From: DATBLE01 sp036555585
GTDB lineage: Bacteria; Actinomycetota; Thermoleophilia; Gaiellales; Gaiellaceae
Direction of reading: 5' to 3'
Length of the DNA: 64,000 nt
NCBI GenBank assembly: GCA_036555585.1
Contig: DATBLE010000003.1
Coordinates: 26,010 to 90,009, forward strand
Below the pieces are notes generated by a model that was given only the letters and a program-made list of their open reading frames with translations, searched no databases and was not told the origin of the DNA. The first letter of the stretch is position 1. Each line of letters begins with the position of its first letter. The translations under genes and the position numbers were made by a program. Of this stretch, positions 33,633 to 41,216 are shown one piece after another.

Positions 33633-35021
33633 GTGACGCGCCACGTCGTACTCGTCGGGCTGATGGGGGCCGGGAAGACGACCGTCGGCCGAGGGCTCGC
33701 GGAAGCCCTGGGCTGGCCCTTCACCGACAGCGACGCCGCGATCGAGCGGGACCGGGGCTCTACGGTGCGGGCGCTCGCCGACGAGATCGGGGTGGAGGCG
33801 ATGCACGAGCTCGAGGCTGCCCACCTGCTCCGGGCTCTCGCCGATCCGGGCCCGAGCGTGATCGCCGCCGCGGCGAGCACGATCGACGACCCCGCGTGCC
33901 GCGCCGCGCTGTCGGAGCCGGGCGTCCGCACGATCTGGCTCGAGGCCGACCCTTCCGTGCTGGCGCGCCGCTTCGACCGCAAGCGGCACCGACCCAGGTT
34001 CGGGCGCGCGCCGGCGAGCCTGCTCGCCGAGCAGGCCCGTGAGCGCGAGCCGCTCTTCCGCTCTCTGCACCCGGTCGAGATCGAGACCGCCGGCAAGGAT
34101 CCGGCCGAGGTGGTCGAGCTCGCGCTGGCCCGGATCGCCCCGGTCGGGAATGATGCGACCGTGCAGCTCGGCGTCGTCTTTCCGCAGACCGAGATCGGCG
34201 CCGACCCGGGCGGCGTGCGCGCCTTCGTGGAGGCGGTCCAGGCCATCGGCTACGACCATCTGCTCGTGTACGACCACGTGCTCGGCGCCGATGTCTCCAA
34301 CCGCAGCGACTGGCCGGGCCCGTACACCTCCGACCACCAGTTTCACGAGCTCTTCGTCCTCTTCGGCTACCTCGCCGCGATCGTGCCAGGGCTCGAGCTC
34401 GTCGCCGGCGTGCTCGTCCTGCCCCAGCGCCAGACGGCGCTCGTGGCCAAGCAGGCGGCCGAGGTCGACATCCTCACCGCCGGGCGCTTCCGCCTCGGCG
34501 TCGGGCTGGGCTGGAACTACGTCGAGTACGAGGCGCTCGGCGAGGACTTCGGCAACCGCGGGCGCCGCTCGGAGGAGCAGATCGAGGTGCTCCGCCGCCT
34601 GTGGACCGAGCCGATCGTCGACTTCGAGGGACGCTGGCACCGGATTCCGCAAGCCGGGATCAACCCGCTCCCGGGCCGGTCGATCCCGATCTGGATCGGC
34701 GGCTCGGCCGAGGCGGCGATCCGCCGCGCAGCGCGCGTCGCCGACGGCTTCTTCCCCCAGCGGCCGCTCGAGGGCGGCTGGCCGGCCACGCTGGAGCGCT
34801 TCCGCGGCTGGGTCGCGGAGGCAGGCCGCGACCCGGCGGCGATCGGCGTCGAGCAGCGGATCGACGTGTCCGGCGGCACGCCGGACGACTGGCGTGCGGC
34901 CGTAGAGGAGTGGCGCGAGCTAGGGGCGACCCACATCTCGGTGACGACCATGCGCGGCGGCCTCGACGGGCCGGACGCCCACATCGAGCGCATCCGGGAA
35001 GCGTTCGAGGCGCTGGCGTAG
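33633..35021 (+). CDS. Shikimate-kinase-like P-loop kinase fused to an LLM-class (F420/flavin) oxidoreductase
   Basis: One uninterrupted frame. Residues 1-170 have the shikimate kinase fold: Walker A GLMGAGKTT (9-17), FTDSDAAIE with the DxD, and RKRHRPRFG in the lid position. But the family's substrate Arg (FR) is MH and its GGG loop is AAAAST, so shikimate is unlikely to be the substrate. Residues ~177-462 are a complete LLM-class oxidoreductase (VQLGVVFPQTEIG, YDHLLVYDHVLGAD, LGVGLGWNYVEYEALGEDF, RSIPIWIGGSAEAAIRRAA), probably F420-dependent. GTG 34161 (residue 177) could start a separate LLM protein, but no stop precedes it. GTG 33633 follows TACAAG by 7 nt. Confidence 0.75.
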   Translation: MTRHVVLVGLMGAGKTTVGRGLAEALGWPFTDSDAAIERDRGSTVRALADEIGVEAMHELEAAHLLRALADPGPSVIAAAASTIDDPACRAALSEPGVRTIWLEADPSVLARRFDRKRHRPRFGRAPASLLAEQAREREPLFRSLHPVEIETAGKDPAEVVELALARIAPVGNDATVQLGVVFPQTEIGADPGGVRAFVEAVQAIGYDHLLVYDHVLGADVSNRSDWPGPYTSDHQFHELFVLFGYLAAIVPGLELVAGVLVLPQRQTALVAKQAAEVDILTAGRFRLGVGLGWNYVEYEALGEDFGNRGRRSEEQIEVLRRLWTEPIVDFEGRWHRIPQAGINPLPGRSIPIWIGGSAEAAIRRAARVADGFFPQRPLEGGWPATLERFRGWVAEAGRDPAAIGVEQRIDVSGGTPDDWRAAVEEWRELGATHISVTTMRGGLDGPDAHIERIREAFEALA

Positions 35022-35024
35022 GAT
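35019..35024 (+). promoter_or_regulatory. Candidate -10 element for the HerA-like ATPase gene
   Basis: TAGGAT ends 6 nt before ATG 35031. TAG is also the stop codon of the upstream gene, as at tpiA, so chance cannot be dismissed. Confidence 0.3.
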
Positions 35025-35030
35025 CGGCCG

Positions 35031-36575
35031 ATGGCGAAGACGAAGACCAAGGCTCCGAAGCAGGACTTCGAGACGACGATCGCCGAGGCCTACCAGGCCC
35101 AGGGCAAGACGCTCGAGCTGGGCAAGGGAGTGCTCGACGGCAAGGTCGCCCCGACCGCGGTCGTCCAGGTTCCGCTCAGGATGACGAACCGCCACGGGCT
35201 GATCGCGGGCGCGACCGGGACGGGGAAGACGAAGGGGCTCCAGGGCATCGCCGAGCAGCTCTCCGAGGCCGGCGTCCCCGTCTTCGCCGCCGACATGAAG
35301 GGCGACCTCTCCGGCCTCTCGCAACCGGGCGGCGCGAAGGGGGTCGCGGCCGACCGCTGGCAGGAGCTGGGCGAGACCTTCGCGCCGACGGCGTTTCCCG
35401 TCGAGTACCTCGCGCTGGGCGGGATCGGCCCCGGGATCCCGGTCCGGGCGACGGTCACCGACTTCGGCCCGCTCCTGCTCGGGAAGGTGCTGCAGGCGAA
35501 CGAGACGCAGGAGCAGAGCCTGTCGCTGCTCTTCCGCTACGCCGACCAGAAGGGCTTGCCGCTGCTCGACCTGTCCGACCTGCGCTCGCTGCTGACCTTC
35601 CTCGCGTCCGAGCAGGGGAAGGCCGAGCTCACCGGGATCGGCGGGGTCGCCTCGTCGACGATCGGTGTCCTCTTGCGGCAGCTCGTCCAGCTCGAGGACG
35701 GCGGCGGCACGGAGCTCTTCGGCGAGCCCCAGCTCGAGATCGCCGACCTGATGCGGACTGCCCCGGACGGGCGCGGGATCATCTCCTGCCTCGAGCTGCC
35801 AGCCGTCCAGGACAAGCCGGCGCTCTTCTCGACCGCGCTGATGTGGCTCCTCGCGGAGCTGTTCGAGGAGCTGCCCGAGGTCGGCGACCGGGACAAGCCG
35901 AAGCTGGTGTTCTTCTTCGACGAGGCCCACCTCCTGTTCGACGGTGCGACGAAGGCGTTCCTCGACTCGATCGTGCAGACCGTCCGCCTGATCCGCTCCA
36001 AGGGCGTGGGCGTGTTCTTCTGCACGCAGCAGCCGAAGGACGTGCCCGGCGACGTCCTGGCCCAGCTGGGCAACCGGATCCAGTACGCGCTCAGGGCCTT
36101 CACCCCCGACGACGCGAAGGCGTTGAAGGCGACGGTGTCGACCTTCCCGAGGTCTGACTTCTACGACCTCGGCGAGCTGCTCACCCAGCTCGGGATCGGA
36201 GAGGCCGCCGTCACCATCCTGAGCGAGAACGGCGTGCCCACGCCGGTCGTGGCGACGAAGATCCGGGCGCCGCGCTCGAAGATGGCCGCGGCCGACGACG
36301 TCGACGGCGCGGCCAAGGCGTCGCCGCTCTACGCGAAGTACGGGACGAGGGTGGACGCGCAGAGCGCGCGGGAGCTTCTGGCGGCGCGCATGACGCAGCA
36401 GCCGGCCGCAGGGGAGCCTGCGCCCGCTCCGACCGAGGAGCACAAGAAGGCGGCGAAGGCCGCGGGCGGCGGAGCGGGGGCGATCGGCGACTTCCTCACC
36501 TCGACCACGGGCCGCCAGCTCGAGCGCGAGGTCGTGCGCGGCCTCTTCGGCCTGCTCTCGAAGTCCCTCAAATAG
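35031..36575 (+). CDS. HerA-like ATPase (DUF853, YjgR family)
   Basis: 514 residues of the HerA/FtsK-type additional-strand ATPase class. A basic N-terminus is followed by a beta segment and Walker A AGATGTGKTKGLQ near residue 65. Then AADMKGDLSGLSQPGG, Walker B KLVFFFDEAHLLFDGA near 300, an arginine-containing VRLIRSKGVGVFFCTQQPKDVPGDVL block and QLGNRIQYALRAFTP. The C-terminal ~80 residues are Ala/Glu/Pro-rich with a terminal amphipathic helix (REVVRGLFGLLSKSLK). Family members are annotated as putative DNA or protein translocating ATPases; role not established. Its 3' end overlaps the convergent HIT gene by 8 bp. Confidence 0.87.
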   Translation: MAKTKTKAPKQDFETTIAEAYQAQGKTLELGKGVLDGKVAPTAVVQVPLRMTNRHGLIAGATGTGKTKGLQGIAEQLSEAGVPVFAADMKGDLSGLSQPGGAKGVAADRWQELGETFAPTAFPVEYLALGGIGPGIPVRATVTDFGPLLLGKVLQANETQEQSLSLLFRYADQKGLPLLDLSDLRSLLTFLASEQGKAELTGIGGVASSTIGVLLRQLVQLEDGGGTELFGEPQLEIADLMRTAPDGRGIISCLELPAVQDKPALFSTALMWLLAELFEELPEVGDRDKPKLVFFFDEAHLLFDGATKAFLDSIVQTVRLIRSKGVGVFFCTQQPKDVPGDVLAQLGNRIQYALRAFTPDDAKALKATVSTFPRSDFYDLGELLTQLGIGEAAVTILSENGVPTPVVATKIRAPRSKMAAADDVDGAAKASPLYAKYGTRVDAQSARELLAARMTQQPAAGEPAPAPTEEHKKAAKAAGGGAGAIGDFLTSTTGRQLEREVVRGLFGLLSKSLK

Positions 36576-37053
36576 CGGGCCAGGCGGCTGCCAGCTTCGC
36601 CCGGGTCTCGCTCAGGTGCTCGGGCAGCACCTTGACGTCCGCCAGCACCGGCATGAAGTTCGTGTCCCCGGACCAGCGGGGAACGACGTGCAGGTGGACG
36701 TGGTCGACGATCCCGGCGCCCGCAATGCGGCCGAGGTTCCAGCCGACGTTGTAGCCCTCCGGGGCGAAGGTGCCGGCGAGCGCGGCCATGCCCTTGGCAG
36801 CGAGGCGGTGCGCCTCGAGCGTCTCGGCGTCGGTGAGCCCGGCGAAGTCGCCCGTGTGACGGTACGGGGCGACCATCAGGTGGCCGGACGAATAGGGGAA
36901 CCGATTCAGGAGCACGAAGGCCGTCTCGCCGCGGTGCACGACGAGCATCTCCTCGTCTGGACCGGTGGCCGCCCGGCAGAACACGCAGCCCTCGATTTCG
37001 TCGGCCGACTGGATGTATTCGAGCCGCCAGGGCGCCCAGAGCTGCCTGGTCAC
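36568..37053 (-). CDS. HIT-family nucleotide hydrolase/phosphorylase (Ap4A-type)
   Basis: 161 residues. GCVFCRA near residue 22 gives the first Cys pair, often zinc-binding in bacterial Ap4A phosphorylase-like HIT proteins. NRFPYSSGHLMVAPYRHTGD forms the nucleotide pocket. The catalytic HIT triad is DHVHLHVVPRWSGDTNFM, with the middle His as nucleophile. It acts on dinucleoside polyphosphates or adenylylated compounds. GTG 37053 gives the family-typical VTRQLWAPWRLEYI start; TACAAG on this strand ends 7 nt upstream. Located next to the HerA-like gene and downstream of corA, separated from corA by a nested palindrome. Confidence 0.9.
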   Translation of the reverse strand: MTRQLWAPWRLEYIQSADEIEGCVFCRAATGPDEEMLVVHRGETAFVLLNRFPYSSGHLMVAPYRHTGDFAGLTDAETLEAHRLAAKGMAALAGTFAPEGYNVGWNLGRIAGAGIVDHVHLHVVPRWSGDTNFMPVLADVKVLPEHLSETRAKLAAAWPAI

Positions 37054-37126
37054 CCGACCGCTTGTATCAGAGCTTCTCCGCCGCCGCGCCCGACCTGTGC
37101 GGGCGCGGCCCACGACGGCTCGCTAC

Positions 37127-37179
37127 CCGCGCGAAGTCGTCACGGCTCCGGCCGAAGGCCGGAGCCGGACTTCGCGCGG
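37127..37179. repeat. Nested palindrome between corA and the HIT gene
   Basis: Outer arms CCGCGCGAAGTC (37127-37138) and GACTTCGCGCGG (37168-37179) are perfect 12-bp complements. They enclose a perfect 10-bp hairpin GGCTCCGGCC / GGCCGGAGCC with a GAA loop. It abuts the corA stop codon. It may end corA transcription, but the double structure and lack of a T-run look more like a REP-type element. Confidence 0.65.
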
Positions 37180-38163
37180 CTAAAGCCATCGCTTGTAGCG
37201 GAAGAACCCGACCAGCCCGGCGGCGAGGCCGATCATCACGCCGACGATCACCCAGAACGCCTCGGTGGTGCCGAAGCCGGGGAAGTCGACGTTCATCCCG
37301 AAGATCCCGGAGATCAGCGTGAGCGGGAGGAGCACGACGCTGAAGACGGTCAGGATCCGCAGGACGTTGTTCTGGCGGTGCGAGATCACGGACTCGTTCG
37401 TCTGCTCGAGGCCCTCGACGACCTCCTTGTAGTTGTCGAGGAGATCCCAGATGCGCTCGGCCGCGTCGACGATGTCGTCGAAGTAGAGCTCGAGCTCCTC
37501 CGGCAGGTAGCGCTGCACCCGGCCGTCGAGCACACGCAGGGTCGAGCGCTCGGGCTTGATGATCTTGCGGTAGGAGATGATCTCCTGCTTGACGTTGGAG
37601 AGGTCGCGGACGACGTCCTCGGCGCGCCCTTCGAACATCTCGTCCTCGATCGAGTCGAGCTTGTGCCCGATCTTGTCGAGGATCGGGAAGCAGTAGTCGA
37701 AGAGGTCGTCGAGGACGTGGTAGAGCAGGTAGCCGGAGCCCTTCGCGAAGAGCGAATCGCGGAGATCGCCGTCTTCCTCGCAGCGGGCGAACAGCCGAGT
37801 CACCGGCAGGAGCTCGACGGTCGGGAGCGTGATCAGGAAGTCGGGGCCGAGGAAGACGTCGAGCTCGGCCGCGTTCAGCCGCTGGATCGCCTTGTCGTAG
37901 GCCGGGAAGTGAAGGACGGAGAAGAGGTACTCGGGGTACTCGTCGACCTTCGGCCGCTGGCGCTTGGAGAGGACGTCCTCGAGGTCGAGCGGGTGCCAGC
38001 CGAAGCGCTCCGCGAGCTGCGCGGCCTCATCCGTGTCGGGCGCGTCGAGGTGGGCCCAGGTCAGGCCGTGGGCGGTGAGCTCAGCGAGCCGAGGCTCGCG
38101 CGGGCCGACGGCCTCTGCGGCGGCGTGCTGGCGCTGCCGCTTGATGCGGGGCAGGCTCGGCAC
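37180..38163 (-). CDS. corA: CorA-type Mg2+/Co2+ transporter
   Basis: 327 residues. A large N-terminal cytoplasmic alpha/beta domain (LDLEDVLSKRQRPKVDEYPEYLF, then long helices KIGHKLDSIEDEMFEGR) is followed by the stalk helix ending NNVLRILTVFSVVLLPLTLISGIFG. The signature loop is GMNV, and a second transmembrane helix and the basic end RYKRWL follow. It forms pentameric channels for divalent cations. GTG 38163 is the only start with an open frame. A TAAAAT hexamer on this strand (38203-38208) is a likely -10 box, giving a ~33-nt leader. Confidence 0.94.
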   Translation of the reverse strand: MPSLPRIKRQRQHAAAEAVGPREPRLAELTAHGLTWAHLDAPDTDEAAQLAERFGWHPLDLEDVLSKRQRPKVDEYPEYLFSVLHFPAYDKAIQRLNAAELDVFLGPDFLITLPTVELLPVTRLFARCEEDGDLRDSLFAKGSGYLLYHVLDDLFDYCFPILDKIGHKLDSIEDEMFEGRAEDVVRDLSNVKQEIISYRKIIKPERSTLRVLDGRVQRYLPEELELYFDDIVDAAERIWDLLDNYKEVVEGLEQTNESVISHRQNNVLRILTVFSVVLLPLTLISGIFGMNVDFPGFGTTEAFWVIVGVMIGLAAGLVGFFRYKRWL

Positions 38164-38252
38164 GCGGACTGAGAGGGTCGTCGGTCAGGGGCATGGTTGA
38201 CCCATTTTAGCTCGCGTCGGCGGAGAACGCCTCCCCGCGCACGCCGAGCAGC

Positions 38253-38711
38253 TCAGTGCGTCTTGCAGACCCAGAAGTCCCGCACCGCCGGCGTCCGGTG
38301 GCCCTTGGCATCCGTCAGCCAGATCTCGACGCCGATCACGTAGTTCGAGGTCAGGTTGCCCTCGCAGTGGTAGAGGCCCGTGTTCACGAGCGGGTTGAGG
38401 CTCGTCGTGAACGTCGTCGCCGCCGGCGGCGTGCCCCAGCCGACGGCGTTGCGCGGGCCGCAGTTGACGCTCTCGGGACAGATCCCGTGCTCGTGGACCG
38501 TGACCGGGAAGGTCGGTTGGCCCTGCCAGTAGACCTTGCGCGTACCGCGGGGGCCGTTCTGCTTCACGTACAGAGGCAGGACCAGATGGGTGATCTGGAA
38601 CGGGGCCGCCGTGGCCGAGCGCCTGCTCGACGACGGGCTCCCGGCGGCGCTGGCGAGCAGCGCGACGAGCACGACGGAACCCAGGACGAGTCCCCACCGC
38701 GACCTCGACAC
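38253..38711 (-). CDS. Secreted hypothetical protein (152 aa)
   Basis: Signal peptide at residues ~1-28 (SRSRWGLVLGSVVLVALLASAAG). The mature part is a small beta-rich domain with four cysteines (HGICPESVNCGPRN, GLYHCEGN, FWVCKTH), likely forming two disulfides. Not a family I recognise; the layout fits a small Ig-like or carbohydrate-binding-type surface domain. GTG 38711 is supported by an AGGGAGAG ribosome-binding site. The frame continues to 38774 but without better features. Upstream up to tRNA-Arg there is ~270 bp in which I see no gene. Confidence 0.65.
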   Translation of the reverse strand: MSRSRWGLVLGSVVLVALLASAAGSPSSSRRSATAAPFQITHLVLPLYVKQNGPRGTRKVYWQGQPTFPVTVHEHGICPESVNCGPRNAVGWGTPPAATTFTTSLNPLVNTGLYHCEGNLTSNYVIGVEIWLTDAKGHRTPAVRDFWVCKTH

Positions 38712-38983
38712 GATCTCTCCCTTCTCCCGGTGCAGGAACGCGAGGGTTCTACTCCCTGGCGCCGCGGGTGTCAACGCGTCGCCGGGCGCCGGGGCGAATC
38801 AGGGAAAGAAAAGCTCCGCACGGCTAGCACGCAGACCCGATGGGGAGAGAGTAGACATCAGGCTGCAACTGGGCGAGCGGAGCTGCCGACATGGTACGCC
38901 ATGCATCGGCCGCTGACCATTCGACGACGAACGAGAACGAGCGCAGCGTGCGCATTTTTCCAGCGCCCACCGCAAAACGGTGA

Positions 38984-39056
38984 TGCGCCTGGCAGGAATC
39001 GAACCTGCGACCTCGCGCTCCGGAGGCGCGCGCTCTATCCCCTGAGCTACAGGCGC
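38984..39056 (-). tRNA. tRNA-Arg (anticodon CCG)
   Basis: Minus-strand cloverleaf: acceptor GCGCCTG / CAGGCGC, D arm GCTC/GAGC with AGGGGATA, anticodon stem CGCGC/GCGCG with loop CTCCGGA giving anticodon CCG, and T arm GCAGG/CCTGC with TTCGATT. CCA is not encoded. It reads CGG. It ends 20 bp before the divergent dgcA-like start, so their promoters overlap the partner gene. No clear T-rich terminator follows. Confidence 0.96.
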
Positions 39057-39064
39057 GGGGGTAC

Positions 39065-39070
39065 TAGTGT
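39065..39070 (+). promoter_or_regulatory. Candidate -10 element for the dgcA-like gene
   Basis: TAGTGT ends exactly 6 nt before GTG 39077; the corresponding -35 would lie within the tRNA-Arg gene and shows no consensus. Confidence 0.35.
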
Positions 39071-39076
39071 AGCCGG

Positions 39077-40090
39077 GTGGAGCTGAAGGCCCGGATCGTC
39101 GCGCTGGAGCTGGCCGAGACGTTCACGATCGCGCGTGGATCCCAGGACACGGCCGAAGTCGTCGAGGTCGAGATCCGGCACGGCGAGACGTCGGGGTTCG
39201 GCGAGGCGGCGCCGATCGAGCGCTACGACGAGTCGGCCGAGTCGGCGCTCGCCTACGTCGAGGGCGTCGCGGGCGACCTCGGGGACGATCCCTTCGCGCT
39301 CGACGAGGTGATGGGGAGGCTGCCGCCGGAGCAGTTCGCTGCGCGCTCGGCGATCGACGCCGCGCTCCACGATCTCTGCGGCAAGATCGTCGGCGAGCCG
39401 GTCTGGCGCTTTCTCGGCCTCGAACGGCTCGGCCCCCCGACGTCGTGGACGATCGGACTGGCCGCGCCGGACGAGATGGCGGCGAAGGCGGCTCAGGCGC
39501 ACGCGAGCGGGCGCTTCCGGCGGCTGAAGCTGAAGCTCGGCGGCGGCGACGGTCGCGACGTCGAGCGGGTCAGCGCCGTTCGCGAGGTCACGGACGTGCC
39601 CCTGCAGGTGGACGTGAACGAGTACTGGTCGCTCGAGGAGGCGCTGGACTCGCTGCCTCGGCTGGCCGAGCTCGGCGTCGAGTACTGCGAGCAGCCGCTG
39701 CCGGCGGGCGACCCGGGCGGCGCGGCGCTCGAGCAGGCAGCGGCGCTCCCGGTCTACGTCGACGAGGACTGCCACACGCTGGCGGACGTCGCCGCCTGCG
39801 CGGGGATCGCGCACGGCGTGAACATCAAGCTCGCGAAGTCGGGCGGGCTCGGAGAGGCGGTCCGCATGGCGCACGCCGCGCGCGCGCTCGGTCTCGGCGT
39901 GATGCTCGGCTGCATGGTCGAGTCGGGGCTCGGGATCGCCGCGGGTGCGGCGATGGGGAGCCTCTGCGACCACGTCGACCTCGACGGGAACCTGCTGATC
40001 GCCCACGACCCGTGGCCGGGGGTCGAGCTGGTCGACGGCATCCAGGTCCCGTCGGAGGAGCCCGGCCTCGGCGTCAAACGGGCGTCCTGA
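39077..40090 (+). CDS. dgcA: Enolase-superfamily racemase/epimerase (dipeptide epimerase-like; probable DgcA)
   Basis: 337 residues in the muconate-lactonizing/dipeptide epimerase subgroup. The N-terminal capping domain is at ~1-110. The barrel carries the KxK base motif in LKLKLGGG (~150), metal ligands in VDVNEYW, CEQPL and VDEDC, and the second base Lys in NIKLAKSGGL. It catalyses proton transfer alpha to a carboxylate. Alone it would be called L-Ala-D/L-Glu epimerase. Directly next to a DUF1611/DgcN gene it better fits N-acetyl-glutamate racemase of the D-glutamate pathway. GTG 39077 has no Shine-Dalgarno but a TAGTGT box 6 nt upstream. Confidence 0.85.
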   Translation: MELKARIVALELAETFTIARGSQDTAEVVEVEIRHGETSGFGEAAPIERYDESAESALAYVEGVAGDLGDDPFALDEVMGRLPPEQFAARSAIDAALHDLCGKIVGEPVWRFLGLERLGPPTSWTIGLAAPDEMAAKAAQAHASGRFRRLKLKLGGGDGRDVERVSAVREVTDVPLQVDVNEYWSLEEALDSLPRLAELGVEYCEQPLPAGDPGGAALEQAAALPVYVDEDCHTLADVAACAGIAHGVNIKLAKSGGLGEAVRMAHAARALGLGVMLGCMVESGLGIAAGAAMGSLCDHVDLDGNLLIAHDPWPGVELVDGIQVPSEEPGLGVKRAS

Positions 40091-40106
40091 CCGTGCCGGG
40101 CACGGT
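40090..40106. promoter_or_regulatory. Perfect palindrome, candidate operator in the dgcA-dgcN gap
   Basis: ACCGTGCCGGGCACGGT: 8-bp perfect arms around one base, beginning at the last base of the dgcA-like stop codon. A third copy of the half-site GGCACGGT lies at 40155-40162 and covers the first two bases of the dgcN GTG start. Spacing and repetition suggest a regulator or RNA-level control of dgcN; a weak terminator is the alternative. Confidence 0.4.
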
Positions 40107-40160
40107 AAAGACCCTGCTCCGAGCGGGCTTTCCCGCGGTTTCTCGACGTCGCTCGGCACG

Positions 40161-41177
40161 GTGAAGCGATACCTGATCCTCGCCGAGGGTCGCTCGGGCG
40201 ACCCGCACTACGGCAAGACCATGCGCGGCGTCGTCCGCTACGCCGCCGATCCCACCGTCGTGATCCTCGACTCCGAACGGGCGGGGGAGACGCACGAGGG
40301 AATCCCGATCGTCGGAACGGTCGCGGACGCCCTTCCCTTCGAGCCGACGACCGCGCTCGTCGGCGTCGCCACCCAGGGCGGCCGTTTCCCGCCCGCGTGG
40401 CGCGCGCTCCTGCGCCAGTCGGTCGAGGCCGGGCTCGACGTCGAGAACGGCCTGCACGAGCACCTGGCGGACGACCACGAGCTGGTCGCGCTGGCCGCGA
40501 GCGCCGGGGTCGAGCTGCGCGACCTGCGCAGGCCGCCCGACGGCCTGAACGTCCCGACGGGCGCGAACCTCGAGCTCGGCGCCCGGATCGTCCTGACCGT
40601 CGGCTCCGACTGTGCGATCGGGAAGATGACCGTCTCGCTCGAGCTCGATCGCGAAGCGAGACGGCGGGGCCGGGCGTCGGTGTTCGTCCCCACCGGCCAG
40701 ACGGGCATCGCCATCGCCGGCTGGGGGATCGCGGTCGACGCGGTCGTCTCCGACTTCGTCGCCGGCGCCGCCGAGCGGCTCGTCGTCGAGGGGGCGGCTC
40801 GCGGCGGCGAGGTGCTCTGGGTCGAGGGCCAGGGCGCGCTGCTGCACCCCGCGTACTCGGGCGTGACGCTGGGGCTGATCCACGGCTCGGCCCCGCACGC
40901 CTACGTGCTCTGCCACCTGGCCGGATCCACCGAGATCGAGGGCTACCCCGGGCATGCGCTCCGGTCGCTGCCGGAGCTGATCGAGCTGCACGAGCGCATC
41001 GCCCTCCCGGCGCGGCCGGCCAGGGTTGCGGCGATCGCGCTCAACACCCGGCTGCTCGACGACGCGGGCGCGCACGCCGCGATCGCAGCCGCCGAGTGCG
41101 AGACCGGTCTGCCGGTCGACGACCCGGTCCGCTTCGGTGCCGAACGCCTGGTGGACGCCGTTCTCCCCGGCTCTTGA
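40161..41177 (+). CDS. dgcN: DUF1611 family protein (probable D-glutamate N-acetyltransferase DgcN)
   Basis: 338 residues. An N-terminal Rossmann-like domain (~1-125) precedes a P-loop-like domain beginning VGSDCAIGKMTVSLEL (~148), then FVPTGQTGIAIAGWG, GGEVLWVEGQGALLHPAYSG and HGSAPHAYVLCHLAG. This is the DUF1611 layout. Members paired with a DgcA racemase acetylate D-glutamate so that it can be racemised and used. The pairing here supports that role but is not proof. GTG 40161 follows a 70-bp gap containing palindromic GGCACGGT repeats. Its stop codon overlaps the -35 of the downstream LysM promoter. Confidence 0.78.
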   Translation: MKRYLILAEGRSGDPHYGKTMRGVVRYAADPTVVILDSERAGETHEGIPIVGTVADALPFEPTTALVGVATQGGRFPPAWRALLRQSVEAGLDVENGLHEHLADDHELVALAASAGVELRDLRRPPDGLNVPTGANLELGARIVLTVGSDCAIGKMTVSLELDREARRRGRASVFVPTGQTGIAIAGWGIAVDAVVSDFVAGAAERLVVEGAARGGEVLWVEGQGALLHPAYSGVTLGLIHGSAPHAYVLCHLAGSTEIEGYPGHALRSLPELIELHERIALPARPARVAAIALNTRLLDDAGAHAAIAAAECETGLPVDDPVRFGAERLVDAVLPGS

Positions 41178-41202
41178 CGCGAACACGTGTTCGTAATACA
41201 CT
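41174..41202 (+). promoter_or_regulatory. Promoter of the LysM gene
   Basis: -35 TTGACG (41174-41179), 17-bp spacer, -10 TACACT (41197-41202). The start site would be near 41209, one base before ATG 41210. It is close to consensus in both boxes and spacing. The spacer is filled by an SOS box, so a bound LexA would block polymerase. Confidence 0.75.
41180..41193. promoter_or_regulatory. LexA/SOS box 1
   Basis: CGAACACGTGTTCG, a perfect 14-bp palindrome that matches the Gram-positive/actinobacterial SOS consensus CGAACRNRYGTTYG at every position. It occupies the spacer between -35 and -10 of the LysM promoter. Confidence 0.8.
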
Positions 41203-41216
41203 CGAACGCATGTTCG
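41203..41216. promoter_or_regulatory. LexA/SOS box 2
   Basis: CGAACGCATGTTCG, a second full match to CGAACRNRYGTTYG, covering the predicted transcription start and the ATG. Its centre is 23 bp (about two helical turns) from that of box 1, suitable for cooperative binding. Confidence 0.78.

Noticed and set aside
38775..38983. Possible small gene or RNA between the secreted protein gene and tRNA-Arg
   Set aside because: No open frame with a ribosome-binding site and no stable conserved-looking fold; only a weak CACCG/CGGTG hairpin after the tRNA.
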